64,000 nt of DNA from JAFAXD01 sp051985675 (GCA_051985675.1 JBPYFJ010000002.1:32751-96750), one strand, 5' to 3'. Positions 1-8,562 are shown, numbered from the stretch's first letter. The notes: generated by a model not told the origin, from the sequence alone. Program-made: numbers and translations.

Positions 1-204
1 CTAACCGTGATCTAGCCGGTTCGAGCGGCTCGCCTCGCCAGTACGGCGGGAGAACCGGCCTCGCGGGATCGTGATCGGGGCAACGACCGGTTTCTTGCGA
101 ATCGCAATTGGAGCATTTGCGAAGAAATTGCGTCGGATTGTTCGACGGCGAGCAATAGTCCGTTCGCTGCGGGGTCGCTTATTTTGGCGCGTACGGCTGG
201 CCAT
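1..204 (-). CDS. possible small basic protein (doubtful)
   Basis: A 67-residue open frame very rich in Arg (RTRQNKRPRSERTIARRR near the start). It has no ribosome binding site in front of its ATG, no recognisable domain and no signal peptide. High-GC DNA often gives such Arg-rich chance frames. It sits alone upstream of the plus-strand exported peptide genes. I list it only because nothing else occupies the first 200 bases; it is more likely not a gene. Confidence 0.2.
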   Translation of the reverse strand: MASRTRQNKRPRSERTIARRRTIRRNFFANAPIAIRKKPVVAPITIPRGRFSRRTGEASRSNRLDHG

Positions 205-260
205 CTAGGGCGCAGGCAGCGGGGGATGTGCTCGGCTGCCGTCAGTGAAGGAGAATGAAG

Positions 261-476
261 ATGACCCGCAAGATTTCAGCCGCGCTCGCCGCAGCGCTTA
301 TCCTTGGCTCGGCGTCCGTGGCTTTGGCCGCCAACAGCAAGCCTCAAACGGTTCGCCAGCAGCCACGGCAGTCGTCCGTAATGCTGCTCGAGGACGGTGC
401 CCAGGTACGCGGGGCGACCCGCAACGGCTATGCGACCGAAGAGAACTACATCGACAAGCAGAACGTGTGGAAGTAA
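261..476 (+). CDS. small exported peptide A
   Basis: A 71-residue protein of unknown function. The start is the second of two close ATGs: the strong ribosome binding site AAGGAG at 248-253 lies 7 nt before the ATG at 261 but only 1 nt before the ATG at 255. Residues 1-24 form a signal peptide (MTRK then a hydrophobic Ala/Leu core ending VALA). The mature part is about 47 polar residues with the segment SSVMLLEDGAQVRG and ends YIDKQNVWK. A good intrinsic terminator follows at 533-563, so it is probably a single-gene transcript. The V-M-L-L-E segment recurs in the next gene (759-1061), suggesting a periplasmic peptide family. Function cannot be inferred. Confidence 0.6.
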   Translation: MTRKISAALAAALILGSASVALAANSKPQTVRQQPRQSSVMLLEDGAQVRGATRNGYATEENYIDKQNVWK

Positions 477-532
477 CGCGCGTCGATCGCGTTTCGTGCA
501 CACTGAATAATTCGGGCACACCGAATAGTGAC

Positions 533-563
533 AAGGGCCGGATAATTTCCGGCCCTTTGTTTT
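533..563 (+). terminator. intrinsic terminator after exported peptide A
   Basis: A perfect 10-bp stem (AAGGGCCGGA at 533-542 with TCCGGCCCTT at 548-557), a 5-nt loop and a run TTTGTTTT. It lies 57 nt after the stop codon of the 261-476 gene and points in the same direction. Confidence 0.82.
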
Positions 564-758
564 ACTGGTTTTCCTGGCGCGTGGTTTCGCGAGTCGGAAC
601 TACATAGACGAACGAGCGGGCGCGAAAATTGTTCGGCTTTGTAAAATGGTCTGTTCGCTGCTGCGCCATTCTGAATTCCCGGCAACAAACCTAGCTCCTC
701 CTGATTGGCGGCTGGCGCGTTCGCAACGACCGCCATTCTTCCACAAAGGAGATCGAGC

Positions 759-1061
759 ATGATCACAAAGATCGCAGCGGCGCTCGTCGCCGCTCTCACG
801 GTCGGCACCGGCTTCGCCGCATTCGCAGCGGCCATGGACCACGATCCGACCACCGGGCTCAACACCTATTACTACTACGGCCCGATTAACGAGCTGTCCA
901 ACAAGGGTCTTCCCCTCAAGGACGAGGCCAAGAAGTACACCTCGTCGCCGCAAGGCGCAGCCACTAAGTCGCCGCAACGCGCGGCCGCGAAAAAGCGCAG
1001 CACTCCGGTGTTGCTCCTCGAAAATCGCGGGCCGCGGTCCACGGTCAAGCAACGTCAGTAG
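759..1061 (+). CDS. small exported peptide B
   Basis: A 100-residue exported protein of unknown function. The start is the ATG at 759 because AAAGGAGA at 745-752 is correctly spaced before it; a longer frame from 705 has no such site. Residues 1 to about 25 are a signal peptide (MITKIAAALVAALTVG, cleavage near AFAAA). The mature protein has a Tyr cluster (TYYYYGPINELSNKG, about residues 36-50), a Lys/Ala-rich middle, and near the C-terminus STPVLLLENRG, which resembles SSVMLLEDG of the gene at 261-476. The two genes lie 282 nt apart in the same direction and may be diverged paralogues. No enzyme domain is visible. Confidence 0.65.
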   Translation: MITKIAAALVAALTVGTGFAAFAAAMDHDPTTGLNTYYYYGPINELSNKGLPLKDEAKKYTSSPQGAATKSPQRAAAKKRSTPVLLLENRGPRSTVKQRQ

Positions 1062-1066
1062 AAGGA

Positions 1067-1138
1067 CAAGCGGTCTTCCCGGGCGGCGGAGAAAGACCGC
1101 TTGCCACCAACTCTGCGGCCGGCGCACCCGCCGGCCGC
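1067..1138 (+). terminator. two consecutive hairpins downstream of exported peptide B
   Basis: An 11-bp perfect inverted repeat (CAAGCGGTCTT at 1067-1077 with AAGACCGCTTG at 1093-1103) begins 6 nt after the stop codon at 1061. A second GC-rich hairpin follows (GCGGCCGGC at 1115-1123 with GCCGGCCGC at 1130-1138). Neither has a clear T-run, so intrinsic termination is uncertain; they may protect the 3' end or act with Rho. Confidence 0.4.
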
Positions 1139-1270
1139 TGTCACCCTACAAGAGAGACTCCGGCGGCAACGAAAAATTCCATTCGGGTTTTGTTGTTGTT
1201 GAGTAAGAAGCGTCGGTTGTCCCCGACGGCGCAGGCGCGCGCCGCGTCGTTTACTTGCGCGCCTCGTCGC

Positions 1271-1552
1271 TTACTTGCGCTTTGATCCAGCGCCCGGCTC
1301 CTGGCCGGATTTGTCGCGCGCGCTCTCGCGCAGCGCGGTCTTGAGATCGACCGGTCGATTGTGCTTGCGCAGTAGGTCGCGAAAGGCCTCGTCGGCGAGC
1401 TCCTGCACGCTCGACATGCTATCGCGCGCCAGCAGATTGAGCGCGTGCCAGGTTTCTTCGTCGAAGGCGATCAGCTTGCGGCGCTCGCCGCTGGTCGCGC
1501 CTTTGCCGGTCTGTGAGCGTGCCATGCGGTGATTGTGCTGCGGTTTCGGCAT
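1271..1552 (-). CDS. small protein resembling ribbon-helix-helix regulators
   Basis: A 93-residue protein (84 if the internal ATG at 1525 is used; neither start has a clear ribosome binding site). The core GERRKLIAFDEETWHALNLLARDS followed by VQELADEAFRDLLRKHN has the pattern of a short beta strand plus two helices seen in ribbon-helix-helix DNA-binding proteins of antitoxin or CopG type. The C-terminus is charged and probably disordered. No toxin gene lies next to it; the neighbour upstream is the divergent LVIVD-repeat gene at 1630. DNA-binding is inferred from the fold pattern only. Confidence 0.55.
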   Translation of the reverse strand: MPKPQHNHRMARSQTGKGATSGERRKLIAFDEETWHALNLLARDSMSSVQELADEAFRDLLRKHNRPVDLKTALRESARDKSGQEPGAGSKRK

Positions 1553-1629
1553 ACGGTCCAGCCAGCAGCTCGGCTAGACATTCCCCACCAAAAGCGATTG
1601 GCTGCCCGACAAACTGCGAGGGAACCCCC

Positions 1630-2760
1630 ATGGCGTCGTCGCACAATGCCAAGCCCGTGGCGCACATCGACTGTCCGGGCGGCGGCCAAGTCTGGGTCGA
1701 TGGCAACATTCTCTACGTCGGCCATATGGAGGCCCCGAGTGGCACCAGCATCTTCGACATATCGGATCCACGCAAACCAAAACCGCTGGCCCGCATCGAC
1801 CTGCCGCAGGGCTGGCATTCGCACAAGGTGCGCGCCAAGGACGGAATCATGATCGTCAATCATGAGGCGATTGGCGAAAGCGGAGCGCCGGGCTTTGCGG
1901 GCGGGCTCGCCATCTATGACGTATCGCTGCCCAGCGCGCCCAAGTTCATCACCAAATGGCAGACGGACGGCGCCGGCGTGCATCGCTATGACTTTGACGG
2001 CCGCTACGCCTACGTGTCAGCGACTGTGCAGGGCTTCGTCGGCAACATTCCGGTGATCCTCGACCTCGCCGACCCGGCGCGGCCCACGGAGGTCTCGCGC
2101 TGGTGGATCCCCGGTCAATGGAAGGCCGGGGGCGAAGCCTATCCATGGGACGATTTTGTTCCGCCGCGCTGTCACCACCCGCTGCGGGTCGGAAATCGTC
2201 TCAATGTGAGCTATTGGCATCACGGTCTCTACATCCTCGACATTTCCGATTTGACGAAGCCGAAGCTCGTCGCGGGTCACCGGCGAAGTCCGGCGTTCCC
2301 GCACCCGACTCACACCTGTCTCGCGGTGCCGCAGCCGCTCAAGGGTCGCAACGTGATGGTGGTCGCCGACGAGGACGTCGCCAAGCTGCGGCCAGCCGCG
2401 CCGGCATTCTCCTGGATCTACGACATTACCGATGAATCGCTTCCAACGCCGATTGCGACCATCAATGTTGCCGGCGTCGACCCTGACGGCAGACCGCAGC
2501 CCCCGATGACCGGATGCCATCAGCCCTCGGAACGGTTTTCGGGCAGCATCATTCCGTTCGCCTGGTTCGCCCAGGGTCTGCGTTTCTTCGACATTGCCGA
2601 CCCGTTCGCGCCGCGCGAGGTTGGCCATTTCAAGCCGGATCCGCCGCCGGGGAGCACCCGGGTGTCCTCGAACGACGTCACCATGGATGCGCGTGGCCTG
2701 ATCTATCTCATTGATCGCATCCGCGGCGTCGATGTCATCGAAACCAGCTTCTACAACTGA
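1630..2760 (+). CDS. LVIVD-repeat beta-propeller protein
   Basis: A 376-residue protein built of LVIVD-type repeats, which form beta-propellers. Repeats with the pattern I-x-D-[IV]-S-x-P-x-x-P are visible at IFDISDPRKPKPLARI, IYDVSLPSAPKFITKW, ILDLADPARPTEVSRW, ILDISDLTKPKLVAGH, IYDITDESLPTPIATI and FFDIADPFAPREVGHF, i.e. about six blades. The ATG at 1630 is chosen because GAGGGA lies about 8 nt upstream; a longer in-frame extension has no such site. No signal peptide is evident, so it may be cytoplasmic. The next gene (MBL hydrolase) starts 8 nt after its stop, so the two are almost certainly co-transcribed. Substrate and role are unknown. Confidence 0.85.
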   Translation: MASSHNAKPVAHIDCPGGGQVWVDGNILYVGHMEAPSGTSIFDISDPRKPKPLARIDLPQGWHSHKVRAKDGIMIVNHEAIGESGAPGFAGGLAIYDVSLPSAPKFITKWQTDGAGVHRYDFDGRYAYVSATVQGFVGNIPVILDLADPARPTEVSRWWIPGQWKAGGEAYPWDDFVPPRCHHPLRVGNRLNVSYWHHGLYILDISDLTKPKLVAGHRRSPAFPHPTHTCLAVPQPLKGRNVMVVADEDVAKLRPAAPAFSWIYDITDESLPTPIATINVAGVDPDGRPQPPMTGCHQPSERFSGSIIPFAWFAQGLRFFDIADPFAPREVGHFKPDPPPGSTRVSSNDVTMDARGLIYLIDRIRGVDVIETSFYN

Positions 2761-2768
2761 GGTCCGTC

Positions 2769-3611
2769 ATGCCCGGCCACGTTCGCCCCAACAGCCGGAC
2801 AATCGGCGCCATCGAGGTCACCACAGTCAGCGACGGCGTGCTCAACGCGACGCTCAACAACTTTGTCGGCGTTACGGCGGCGGAAGCCGAGCGGATCTCG
2901 GGGTTTCCGGCGGACGGCCCGGTGCCGCTTGCGGTCAATGCGTTCCTGCTGACAGTCAACGGCAAGCGCGTGCTGGTCGACGCCGGCTCGGGTTCCACTA
3001 TGGGACCGACGCTGGGCAAGCTGCCCGACAATCTGCGCGCGATCGGTGTTCCTCCGGAGAGCATCGATTACGTGCTGCTGACCCATATCCATCCGGATCA
3101 CTCAAACGGCCTAGTTGACGACGATGGGCGCGCCAATTTTCCCAACGCGGATCTCGTCGTGAACGGGGAGGATCTGCGGTTCTGGGTCGAGCGCGAGCCG
3201 CAGACAAGCGACAACGAGTTCCGACAACGCAACATGGCGGCGGCCCGCCGCGCCTTCGCACCCTATCGCGACCGCGTGCGCGCCATCGGCAACGGCGAAG
3301 TGTTGCCTGGCATCGCGGCGCATCCGCAGCCCGGTCACACCCCCGGCCACACCGGCTGGCTCATCGCATCGGGCAGCGATGCGCTGCTGATCTGGGGCGA
3401 CATCGTCCACGTCGCGGGAGTTCAGTTTGCCCGACCGGACGCCGCCTTGACGTTCGATCTCGATCCCGAAGCCGCGCGCCGTTCACGCATCCGCGTGTTC
3501 GACTGGGTTGCAACCGACCGCATCCGCGTGGCGGGCGCCCATCTCAACCTGCCGGGTTTCGGGTATGTGGCTCGCAGCGGCGCGGGCTATCGCTTCGAGG
3601 CCGAGGGTTGA
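2769..3611 (+). CDS. MBL-fold metallo-hydrolase
   Basis: A 280-residue metallo-beta-lactamase-fold hydrolase. The zinc-binding signature HIHPDH is at residues 106-111, GHTPGH with a further His at about 189-194, the bridging Asp in WGD at about 211, and a late His in GAHLN at about 258, so both metal sites look complete. The long N-terminal region (FPADGPVPLAVNAFL) is typical of the quorum-lactonase-like or generic MBL hydrolases abundant in Hyphomicrobiales. No signal peptide is seen. It starts 8 nt after the LVIVD-repeat gene, so the pair is likely one operon. Substrate cannot be told from sequence. Confidence 0.9.
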   Translation: MPGHVRPNSRTIGAIEVTTVSDGVLNATLNNFVGVTAAEAERISGFPADGPVPLAVNAFLLTVNGKRVLVDAGSGSTMGPTLGKLPDNLRAIGVPPESIDYVLLTHIHPDHSNGLVDDDGRANFPNADLVVNGEDLRFWVEREPQTSDNEFRQRNMAAARRAFAPYRDRVRAIGNGEVLPGIAAHPQPGHTPGHTGWLIASGSDALLIWGDIVHVAGVQFARPDAALTFDLDPEAARRSRIRVFDWVATDRIRVAGAHLNLPGFGYVARSGAGYRFEAEG

Positions 3612-3635
3612 CCGGGCGAGCCGGATGCAGGTGGG

Positions 3636-4238
3636 CTAGCGATCCTCGAACGCCTCGTCGAGCTTTCGCCGGCACTCCGTCAGCTGGTGGAACGCAGCGT
3701 CGAGCTGGCGCAGGTGTTCGCGCGTGAAGCCCGCAAGCTCGTCGGACAAAACCGCCTCGGCCGGCACCGACGAAGGCTCGTCGGGCGGGGCGGCCGAAGG
3801 CCGCGGCCCGATCGTCGGCTCGCGCCGGTCGAACGTCCGCGGCTCGTCCTCGTCGCCGGCCCGAAACAGACCGGGGAGCCGGCTCAGGATGCCGCCGCGC
3901 TCGGCGGCGTCATCGTCCTCTTGGAGATCCGAAGCCTCGTGAGTCGGCTGCGGGGCGCCCTCCTGCCAAACCGTCTGAACGAAGCCAACCCCCTGTTCGC
4001 GCAGAATGCGCTGAACCCCGCGGATGGTGTAGCCCTCGCCATAGAGCAAATGGCGGATCCCACGCAGGAGATCGACGTCGTCGGGTCGATAGTAGCGCCG
4101 GCCGCCACCGCGCTTCATCGGCCTGATTTGCGCAAACCGGCTTTCCCAGAAGCGCAGCACGTGCTGGGGCACATTGAGGTCGTCGGCGACCTCGCTGATG
4201 ATCCGAAAAGCTTCCGGAGCCTTGTCCAATGCCGCCAC
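3636..4238 (-). CDS. MerR family transcriptional regulator
   Basis: A 200-residue regulator with an N-terminal MerR winged helix (about residues 10-80: FRIISEVADDLNVPQHVLRFW, then GGGRRYYRPDDVDLLRGI and GYTIRGVQRILREQG). The middle is acidic and low in complexity and probably disordered; the C-terminal 35 residues (FTREHLRQLDAAFHQLTECR) look like a coiled coil. There is no cysteine-rich metal-binding loop, so it is not a classical metal sensor. It follows ihfA by 3 nt on the same strand, as in many alphaproteobacteria where plsX-fabH-ihfA-merR is conserved. Its targets are unknown. Confidence 0.9.
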   Translation of the reverse strand: MAALDKAPEAFRIISEVADDLNVPQHVLRFWESRFAQIRPMKRGGGRRYYRPDDVDLLRGIRHLLYGEGYTIRGVQRILREQGVGFVQTVWQEGAPQPTHEASDLQEDDDAAERGGILSRLPGLFRAGDEDEPRTFDRREPTIGPRPSAAPPDEPSSVPAEAVLSDELAGFTREHLRQLDAAFHQLTECRRKLDEAFEDR

Positions 4239-4241
4239 CCG

Positions 4242-4553
4242 CTATGAGGACGGATCCTGGGGTTTTGTATTGATTCGCTGCTTAAGAATAGCCGATGGCT
4301 TGAACACCATCACCCGGCGCGGCGAAATCGGCACTTCCTTGCCGGTTTTGGGGTTTCGGCCCACCCGCTGCCCCTTTTTCCGCACTACGAAGGAGCCAAA
4401 CGAGGACAACTTCACGGTTTCACCGCGCTCCAGGCAGTCGGTGATCTCCTTGAGCACCAGTTCCACCAGTGCTGCCGACTCCGTGCGCGAAAGACCGACC
4501 TTTTGATAGACGGCCTCGCAGAGGTCCGCCCGCGTGACTGTTTTCCCGGCCAT
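4242..4553 (-). CDS. ihfA: integration host factor subunit alpha
   Basis: A 103-residue HU/IHF-family DNA-bending protein. MAGKTVTRADLCEAV opens the dimerisation domain; the arm region contains GRNPKTGKEVPISPRR, where the Pro that intercalates in the minor groove is in the NPKTG turn. The start at 4553 is preferred over 4577 because a GAGGG element precedes it and IHF-alpha proteins begin at this point. IHF-alpha pairs with IHF-beta to bend DNA in recombination, replication and sigma-54 promoters. It lies between fabH and the merR gene on the same strand. Confidence 0.95.
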   Translation of the reverse strand: MAGKTVTRADLCEAVYQKVGLSRTESAALVELVLKEITDCLERGETVKLSSFGSFVVRKKGQRVGRNPKTGKEVPISPRRVMVFKPSAILKQRINTKPQDPSS

Positions 4554-4662
4554 CGCCCGCCCGCCCTCGACCGACATTTTTACGAATAATCAACGATATG
4601 AGCTTGGCAATTCAAGTCAACAGGGTCGAGGCGAGTTAACAGAGAAACCGTTCTCATTGTCC

Positions 4663-5640
4663 TCACCAGCGCAAAAGCGCCGCTCCCCAGGTAAACCCGC
4701 CGCCCATGGCCTCCAGAAGCAGCAGATCGCCTCGTTTGATCCGCCCATCAGCCACCGCGACCGACACCGCGAGCGGAATAGACGCCGCCGATGTGTTGCC
4801 ATGCCGATCGACCGTCGTCACGATCTTTTCCGGCGCGATGCCGAGCTTGTGGGCCGAATCATCGATGATGCGCTTGTTGGCCTGATGCGGCACAAACCAG
4901 TCGATGTCCGCCGCCGTATAGCCCGTGGTCTTGAATACGTCGAACACCACGTCCGAGATCATCGCGACCGCGTGCTTAAAGACCGCCCGCCCTTCCATGC
5001 GGACCTTTCCGACGGTGCCGGTCGATGACGGCCCGCCGTCGACATATAGCTTGGTCTTGTGGCGGCCGTCTGAACGCAGCCGGGTCGCCAACAGGCCGCG
5101 GTCGGCATGGGTCCCGGGTTGCGAAACCGCCTCGACCACGAACGCCCCTGCCCCGTCGCCGAACAGCACGCAGGTTGCGCGGTCCTTCCAGTCGAGGATG
5201 CGCGAATAGGTCTCCGCCCCGATCACCAGGGCACGCCGGAAGGCGCCTGACCGCAGCAGCCCGTCGACCGTCGCCAACCCATAGACAAAGCCGGAGCAGA
5301 CCGCCTGCAGATCGAAGGCTGCCCCATGGGTAATTCCAAGCGCGGCCTGCACCGCAACCGCGGTTGCCGGAAACGTGTTATCGGGCGTCGACGTCGCGAG
5401 CACGATGAGATCGATCGATTTGGCGTCGACCTTGGCATCGGCCAGCGCGGCGCGCGCGGCGGCGAGCGCAAGATCGGATGTGGTTTCGTTGTCGGCAGCG
5501 ATATGACGCTCCCGAATCCCGGTACGCTGGGTGATCCAATCGTCCGACGTATCCACCATGCGCGCAAGGTCGTTGTTGGTCAGGACGCGCGCCGGCAGAT
5601 AACTGCCGCAGCCGATCGCCACGCACCGGACAACGCTCAC
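4663..5640 (-). CDS. fabH: beta-ketoacyl-ACP synthase III
   Basis: A 325-residue FabH that condenses acetyl-CoA with malonyl-ACP to start type II fatty acid synthesis in the cytoplasm. The catalytic triad is visible: Cys115 in LQAVCSGF, His252 in PHQANKRI and Asn282 in DRHGNTSAAS. The Gly-rich end (AMGGGFTWGAALLRW) is typical. Length matches the family. Its ATG overlaps the plsX stop codon by 4 nt (ATGA), indicating translational coupling in a plsX-fabH-ihfA-merR operon. Confidence 0.97.
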   Translation of the reverse strand: MSVVRCVAIGCGSYLPARVLTNNDLARMVDTSDDWITQRTGIRERHIAADNETTSDLALAAARAALADAKVDAKSIDLIVLATSTPDNTFPATAVAVQAALGITHGAAFDLQAVCSGFVYGLATVDGLLRSGAFRRALVIGAETYSRILDWKDRATCVLFGDGAGAFVVEAVSQPGTHADRGLLATRLRSDGRHKTKLYVDGGPSSTGTVGKVRMEGRAVFKHAVAMISDVVFDVFKTTGYTAADIDWFVPHQANKRIIDDSAHKLGIAPEKIVTTVDRHGNTSAASIPLAVSVAVADGRIKRGDLLLLEAMGGGFTWGAALLRW

Positions 5641-6698
5641 GACGCCGCCCCGCCCACGAGTGGCGCTCGATTATCGTTGCGCGCACGCTTGCCAAGCGTC
5701 TCGTTGATCTTCGCGAGCAGCTCGTAGCGCGCCATGTCGTAGCCCATGTCGACCGCGGTGGCGAAGCCCTCGCTGTCGGTTCCTCCGTGGCTCTTGATCA
5801 CGAGGCCGTTGAGTCCAAGAAAAACGCCGCCGTTGACTTTGCGCGGATCCATCTTGTCGCGCAGCGTACGGAACGCGCCTTGCGCCAGCACGTAGCCGAC
5901 GCGCGAGCGCAGCGTGCGGGCCATGGCGTTGCGCAGATGTGTCGCCATCTGCTTGGCGGTGCCCTCCGCGGTCTTGAGCGCGATGTTGCCGGCAAACCCC
6001 TCGGTCACCACCACGTCCGAAAGGCCAAGGCCGATATCATGACCTTCCACGAATCCAATGTAATCAATATCGGGAAGGTTCATTTCGCGCAGCGCGCGAC
6101 CGGCGTCGCGCACCGGCTCCAGTCCCTTGACCTCTTCGACGCCGATATTGAGCAAGCCCACCGTTGGCCGGTCGAGATCGAACAGCACCCGCGCCATCGC
6201 GCCGCCCATGATGGCGAGATCGATCAGGTGCGAAGCGTCGGCGCCGATTGACGCGCCCACATCGAGCACCACTGACTCACCGCGCAGGGTAGGCCACAGC
6301 GCCGCCAGCGCCGGACGGCTGATGCCGGGCGCCATCTTGAGGTTGAACCGGGCCATCGCCATGAGCGCGCCGGTGTTGCCGGCCGAGACCGCGACGTCGG
6401 CCTCGCCTTTCTTGACGGCGTCCATGGCGCGCCACATCGAGGATTTCCAACGCCCCTGGCGCAAGGCGACGCTGGGCTTGTCGTCCATCTTCACGGTGAC
6501 ATCGGTGTGGAACGTGCGCGCGACCGCCGCGAGCTTCGGGCGCGTCGCCAGCAGCGGCGCGATCAATTGCTCGTCGCCGTAGAGCAGAAACTCGATGTCG
6601 GGGTGACGCTCGAGCGCGACTTGGGCACCCGGCACAAGCACCGACGGGCCGTGGTCTCCTCCCATCGTGTCGATCGCAATACGAATTTTCTGCGGCAT
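5637..6698 (-). CDS. plsX: phosphate acyltransferase PlsX
   Basis: A 353-residue acyl-ACP:phosphate acyltransferase, which makes acyl-phosphate for the first acylation of glycerol-3-phosphate at the membrane. Recognisable segments are IRIAIDTMGGDHGP at the N-terminus, VSAGNTGALMA at about 103-113, VVVTEGFAGNIALKTAEG at about 228-245 and FLGLNGLVIKSHGG near 290. Length is typical. Its stop overlaps the start of fabH by 4 nt. The DUF177 gene lies upstream on the same strand, the classic order for this operon apart from a missing rpmF. Confidence 0.96.
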   Translation of the reverse strand: MPQKIRIAIDTMGGDHGPSVLVPGAQVALERHPDIEFLLYGDEQLIAPLLATRPKLAAVARTFHTDVTVKMDDKPSVALRQGRWKSSMWRAMDAVKKGEADVAVSAGNTGALMAMARFNLKMAPGISRPALAALWPTLRGESVVLDVGASIGADASHLIDLAIMGGAMARVLFDLDRPTVGLLNIGVEEVKGLEPVRDAGRALREMNLPDIDYIGFVEGHDIGLGLSDVVVTEGFAGNIALKTAEGTAKQMATHLRNAMARTLRSRVGYVLAQGAFRTLRDKMDPRKVNGGVFLGLNGLVIKSHGGTDSEGFATAVDMGYDMARYELLAKINETLGKRARNDNRAPLVGGAAS

Positions 6699-6849
6699 GG
6701 ATCGGCCTTGGCGGAGGTCTCGGTCCTGCGCGACCGATGGGCGAGCGGGGCGACAATACCGGTTCGGCAGGTGGAAACAATGGGGACGCGGGTCTGTTCT
6801 CCGGCCTGGCAGGCCTCCGCCGCCGAAGCCGAAAGCAGGGATTGTCCAA

Positions 6850-7407
6850 TTAGTTCGGAGGTTTCTTTTGCAGGGCGGCGAGGGCCGCGAACGCGCCGCC
6901 GCCCGGCTCCGGGGTTTGCGGGGGCTCGAACACCGCGCCGGCTTTACGCGGATACGGGTCGATTCCCAGAATCAGAAATTCGGTGGCCAAGGCTCCGAGA
7001 TCGACCGTTCCATCGACCAGCGTTTCAATCTCCTCGGCGTCGATCTCGACGCTAACGTCTTCACCGGCGAGCGCCACGGGTGCCGGCTTGAACACGAGGT
7101 CGAACGTTTCCGCCAACTCGCTATCGATCGGCTCGAGCGTGACGACACAGATCTGGCCGATCGTTGCCGACACCTGCCCGCGTACACGCAGCCCGTCATG
7201 ACCGGATCGCGTCACGTCGTACACGGCGTCGAGCCGTGGCAGCTCGCGTAGGCCCGCGGTCACTGCGATCGCCTGGCGCGTGCGTTCATCCGCGCGCAGC
7301 TCGACGTGGTAGCCGGTTTCTGGCACGTCCTCGATCCGGAGCGGCATGCTCCAGGGATGCGGTACCCGACGTCGTTCAGCGGTGGGTCTGGTCGGATCGG
7401 CGCTCAT
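6850..7407 (-). CDS. DUF177 (YceD-like) protein
   Basis: A 185-residue DUF177/YceD family protein. The signature is ICVVTLEPIDSELAETFDLVF (cut here to the family pattern C-V-V-T-L-x-P), the acidic DAEEIETLVDGTVDLGALATEF, and the final conserved region PYPRKAGAVF. In many bacteria YceD is linked to rpmF and plsX and affects 23S rRNA levels; here plsX is 150 bp downstream on the same strand but rpmF is not adjacent. One of the Cys pair usually seen in YceD (C-x-R-C) is reduced to a single Cys in this alphaproteobacterial type. Confidence 0.88.
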   Translation of the reverse strand: MSADPTRPTAERRRVPHPWSMPLRIEDVPETGYHVELRADERTRQAIAVTAGLRELPRLDAVYDVTRSGHDGLRVRGQVSATIGQICVVTLEPIDSELAETFDLVFKPAPVALAGEDVSVEIDAEEIETLVDGTVDLGALATEFLILGIDPYPRKAGAVFEPPQTPEPGGGAFAALAALQKKPPN

Positions 7408-7412
7408 GGTTA

Positions 7413-7958
7413 TCAGGCGGCGAGGGCCGCAGGTATGGCCCCCGGGTCCGGGAATCGCAACAGGCCCGCGGCGAACGCCGACGTCTGCACCGCGTCGAGT
7501 TCACGCGCGACCTCCTCCATGTAGCGCGCGAGACGCCTCGCGCCTGCGGATACGACGGCAGCCCCATAGACATTGCGTGCCACCGCTTGCGCGCAGGCCT
7601 CGGCGTCGCGCGCGCTCAGGGCCTGATCGTAAGCCCGCGCACGACCAAAATAGGCCTCCCCGAAGGCGCGCATGCGCTTGGGCACCGTCAGATCGCCGAC
7701 CCCCATCTCGCGTAAGTTGTGATCGAGATCGCGGCAGAACCGGTCGAACAAGACAGGCCCAAGCCGGCTGGTCGCGGTTTCGCGGGCAATCCGGCGCGCG
7801 GCGAGCGCCTGATGCAGGACGAGCATTTCGAACCGGCCCTCGACGGTGTCGGGAACCCCGTAATCCGTGTAGAAAATCGGTAGCCTGGCCTGTGCCACGA
7901 TCGTGCCATAGAGCCCGTCAATCGTGGTTTCCGGGGGGGTACGCCGCCACCAGATCAT
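7413..7958 (-). CDS. ubiquinol-cytochrome c chaperone family protein
   Basis: A 181-residue helical protein of the Ubiq_cyt_C_chap family (the CBP3/UQCC1 relatives). The central region LYGTIVAQARLPIFYTDYGVP, MLVLHQALAARRI, FDRFCRDLDHNLREMGVGDL and AYDQALSARDA is diagnostic. In mitochondria these proteins assist cytochrome b maturation for the bc1 complex; the bacterial role is inferred from homology. It ends 5 nt upstream of the DUF177 start on the same strand, a pairing common in Hyphomicrobiales. No membrane segment or signal peptide is visible. Confidence 0.9.
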   Translation of the reverse strand: MIWWRRTPPETTIDGLYGTIVAQARLPIFYTDYGVPDTVEGRFEMLVLHQALAARRIARETATSRLGPVLFDRFCRDLDHNLREMGVGDLTVPKRMRAFGEAYFGRARAYDQALSARDAEACAQAVARNVYGAAVVSAGARRLARYMEEVARELDAVQTSAFAAGLLRFPDPGAIPAALAA

Positions 7959-8056
7959 TTACTATTCCTTCGTAGTTTGCGGCGACGGACGGACGTCATG
8001 GCAGGACCGAACGCGCGCGGAACGTGGCTCGGGTGCGGGTTAGGTCAAGGGGATCG

Positions 8057-8542
8057 ATGACGCAAGAGAGAAGTCGGCTGGACGCTTCGCCGCGGCGGCA
8101 CGTCGGGACACGATCGTCCGGCGCCGTATGGCGTTTTGCCGTCTTGGGCATCTTGGCGCTTGGGTTAGGCGCCTGCGGCGCCATCACCCAAAGCTACCAA
8201 CGCGGCTACGTCCTGCCGGACGGCGCGCTCGAGCAAATACCGCTCGGCTCATCCCAGGACCAGGTGTTGGTCGTGCTCGGAACGCCGTCTACGGTCGCGA
8301 CCGTCAGCGGTGAGGTGTTCTACTATATCTCGCAGCGGACCGAGCAGACGTCGTTCCTTCCGGCGCAGGAGACCAATCGGCGTATCGTGGCGGTCTATTT
8401 CGATCGCAATCGCAAGGTCGAGCGCCTCGCCGACTACGGCATGAAGGATGGCAAGATCTTTGACTACGTCAGTCAGAAGACGCCGTCGGGCGGCGAAGAG
8501 CTGAGCTACATTAGCTACTTGTTCCGCATCTTCAAATTCTGA
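8057..8542 (+). CDS. bamE: outer membrane assembly lipoprotein BamE (SmpA/OmlA)
   Basis: A 161-residue lipoprotein of the BamE family, an accessory part of the BAM complex that inserts beta-barrels into the outer membrane. The ATG at 8057 has AAGGGGA at 8047-8053 upstream. A hydrophobic segment (FAVLGILALGLGAC) ends in a lipobox with the acylated Cys at about residue 39. The BamE signature follows: GYVLPDGALEQIPLGSSQDQV, LGTPSTVATVSGEVFYYIS and VVAVYFD-like IVAVYFDRNRKVERL. It is divergently oriented from the cytochrome chaperone gene and converges on hppA. Confidence 0.93.
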   Translation: MTQERSRLDASPRRHVGTRSSGAVWRFAVLGILALGLGACGAITQSYQRGYVLPDGALEQIPLGSSQDQVLVVLGTPSTVATVSGEVFYYISQRTEQTSFLPAQETNRRIVAVYFDRNRKVERLADYGMKDGKIFDYVSQKTPSGGEELSYISYLFRIFKF

Positions 8543-8562
8543 GCTGAGGTTGCGGGATTGGC

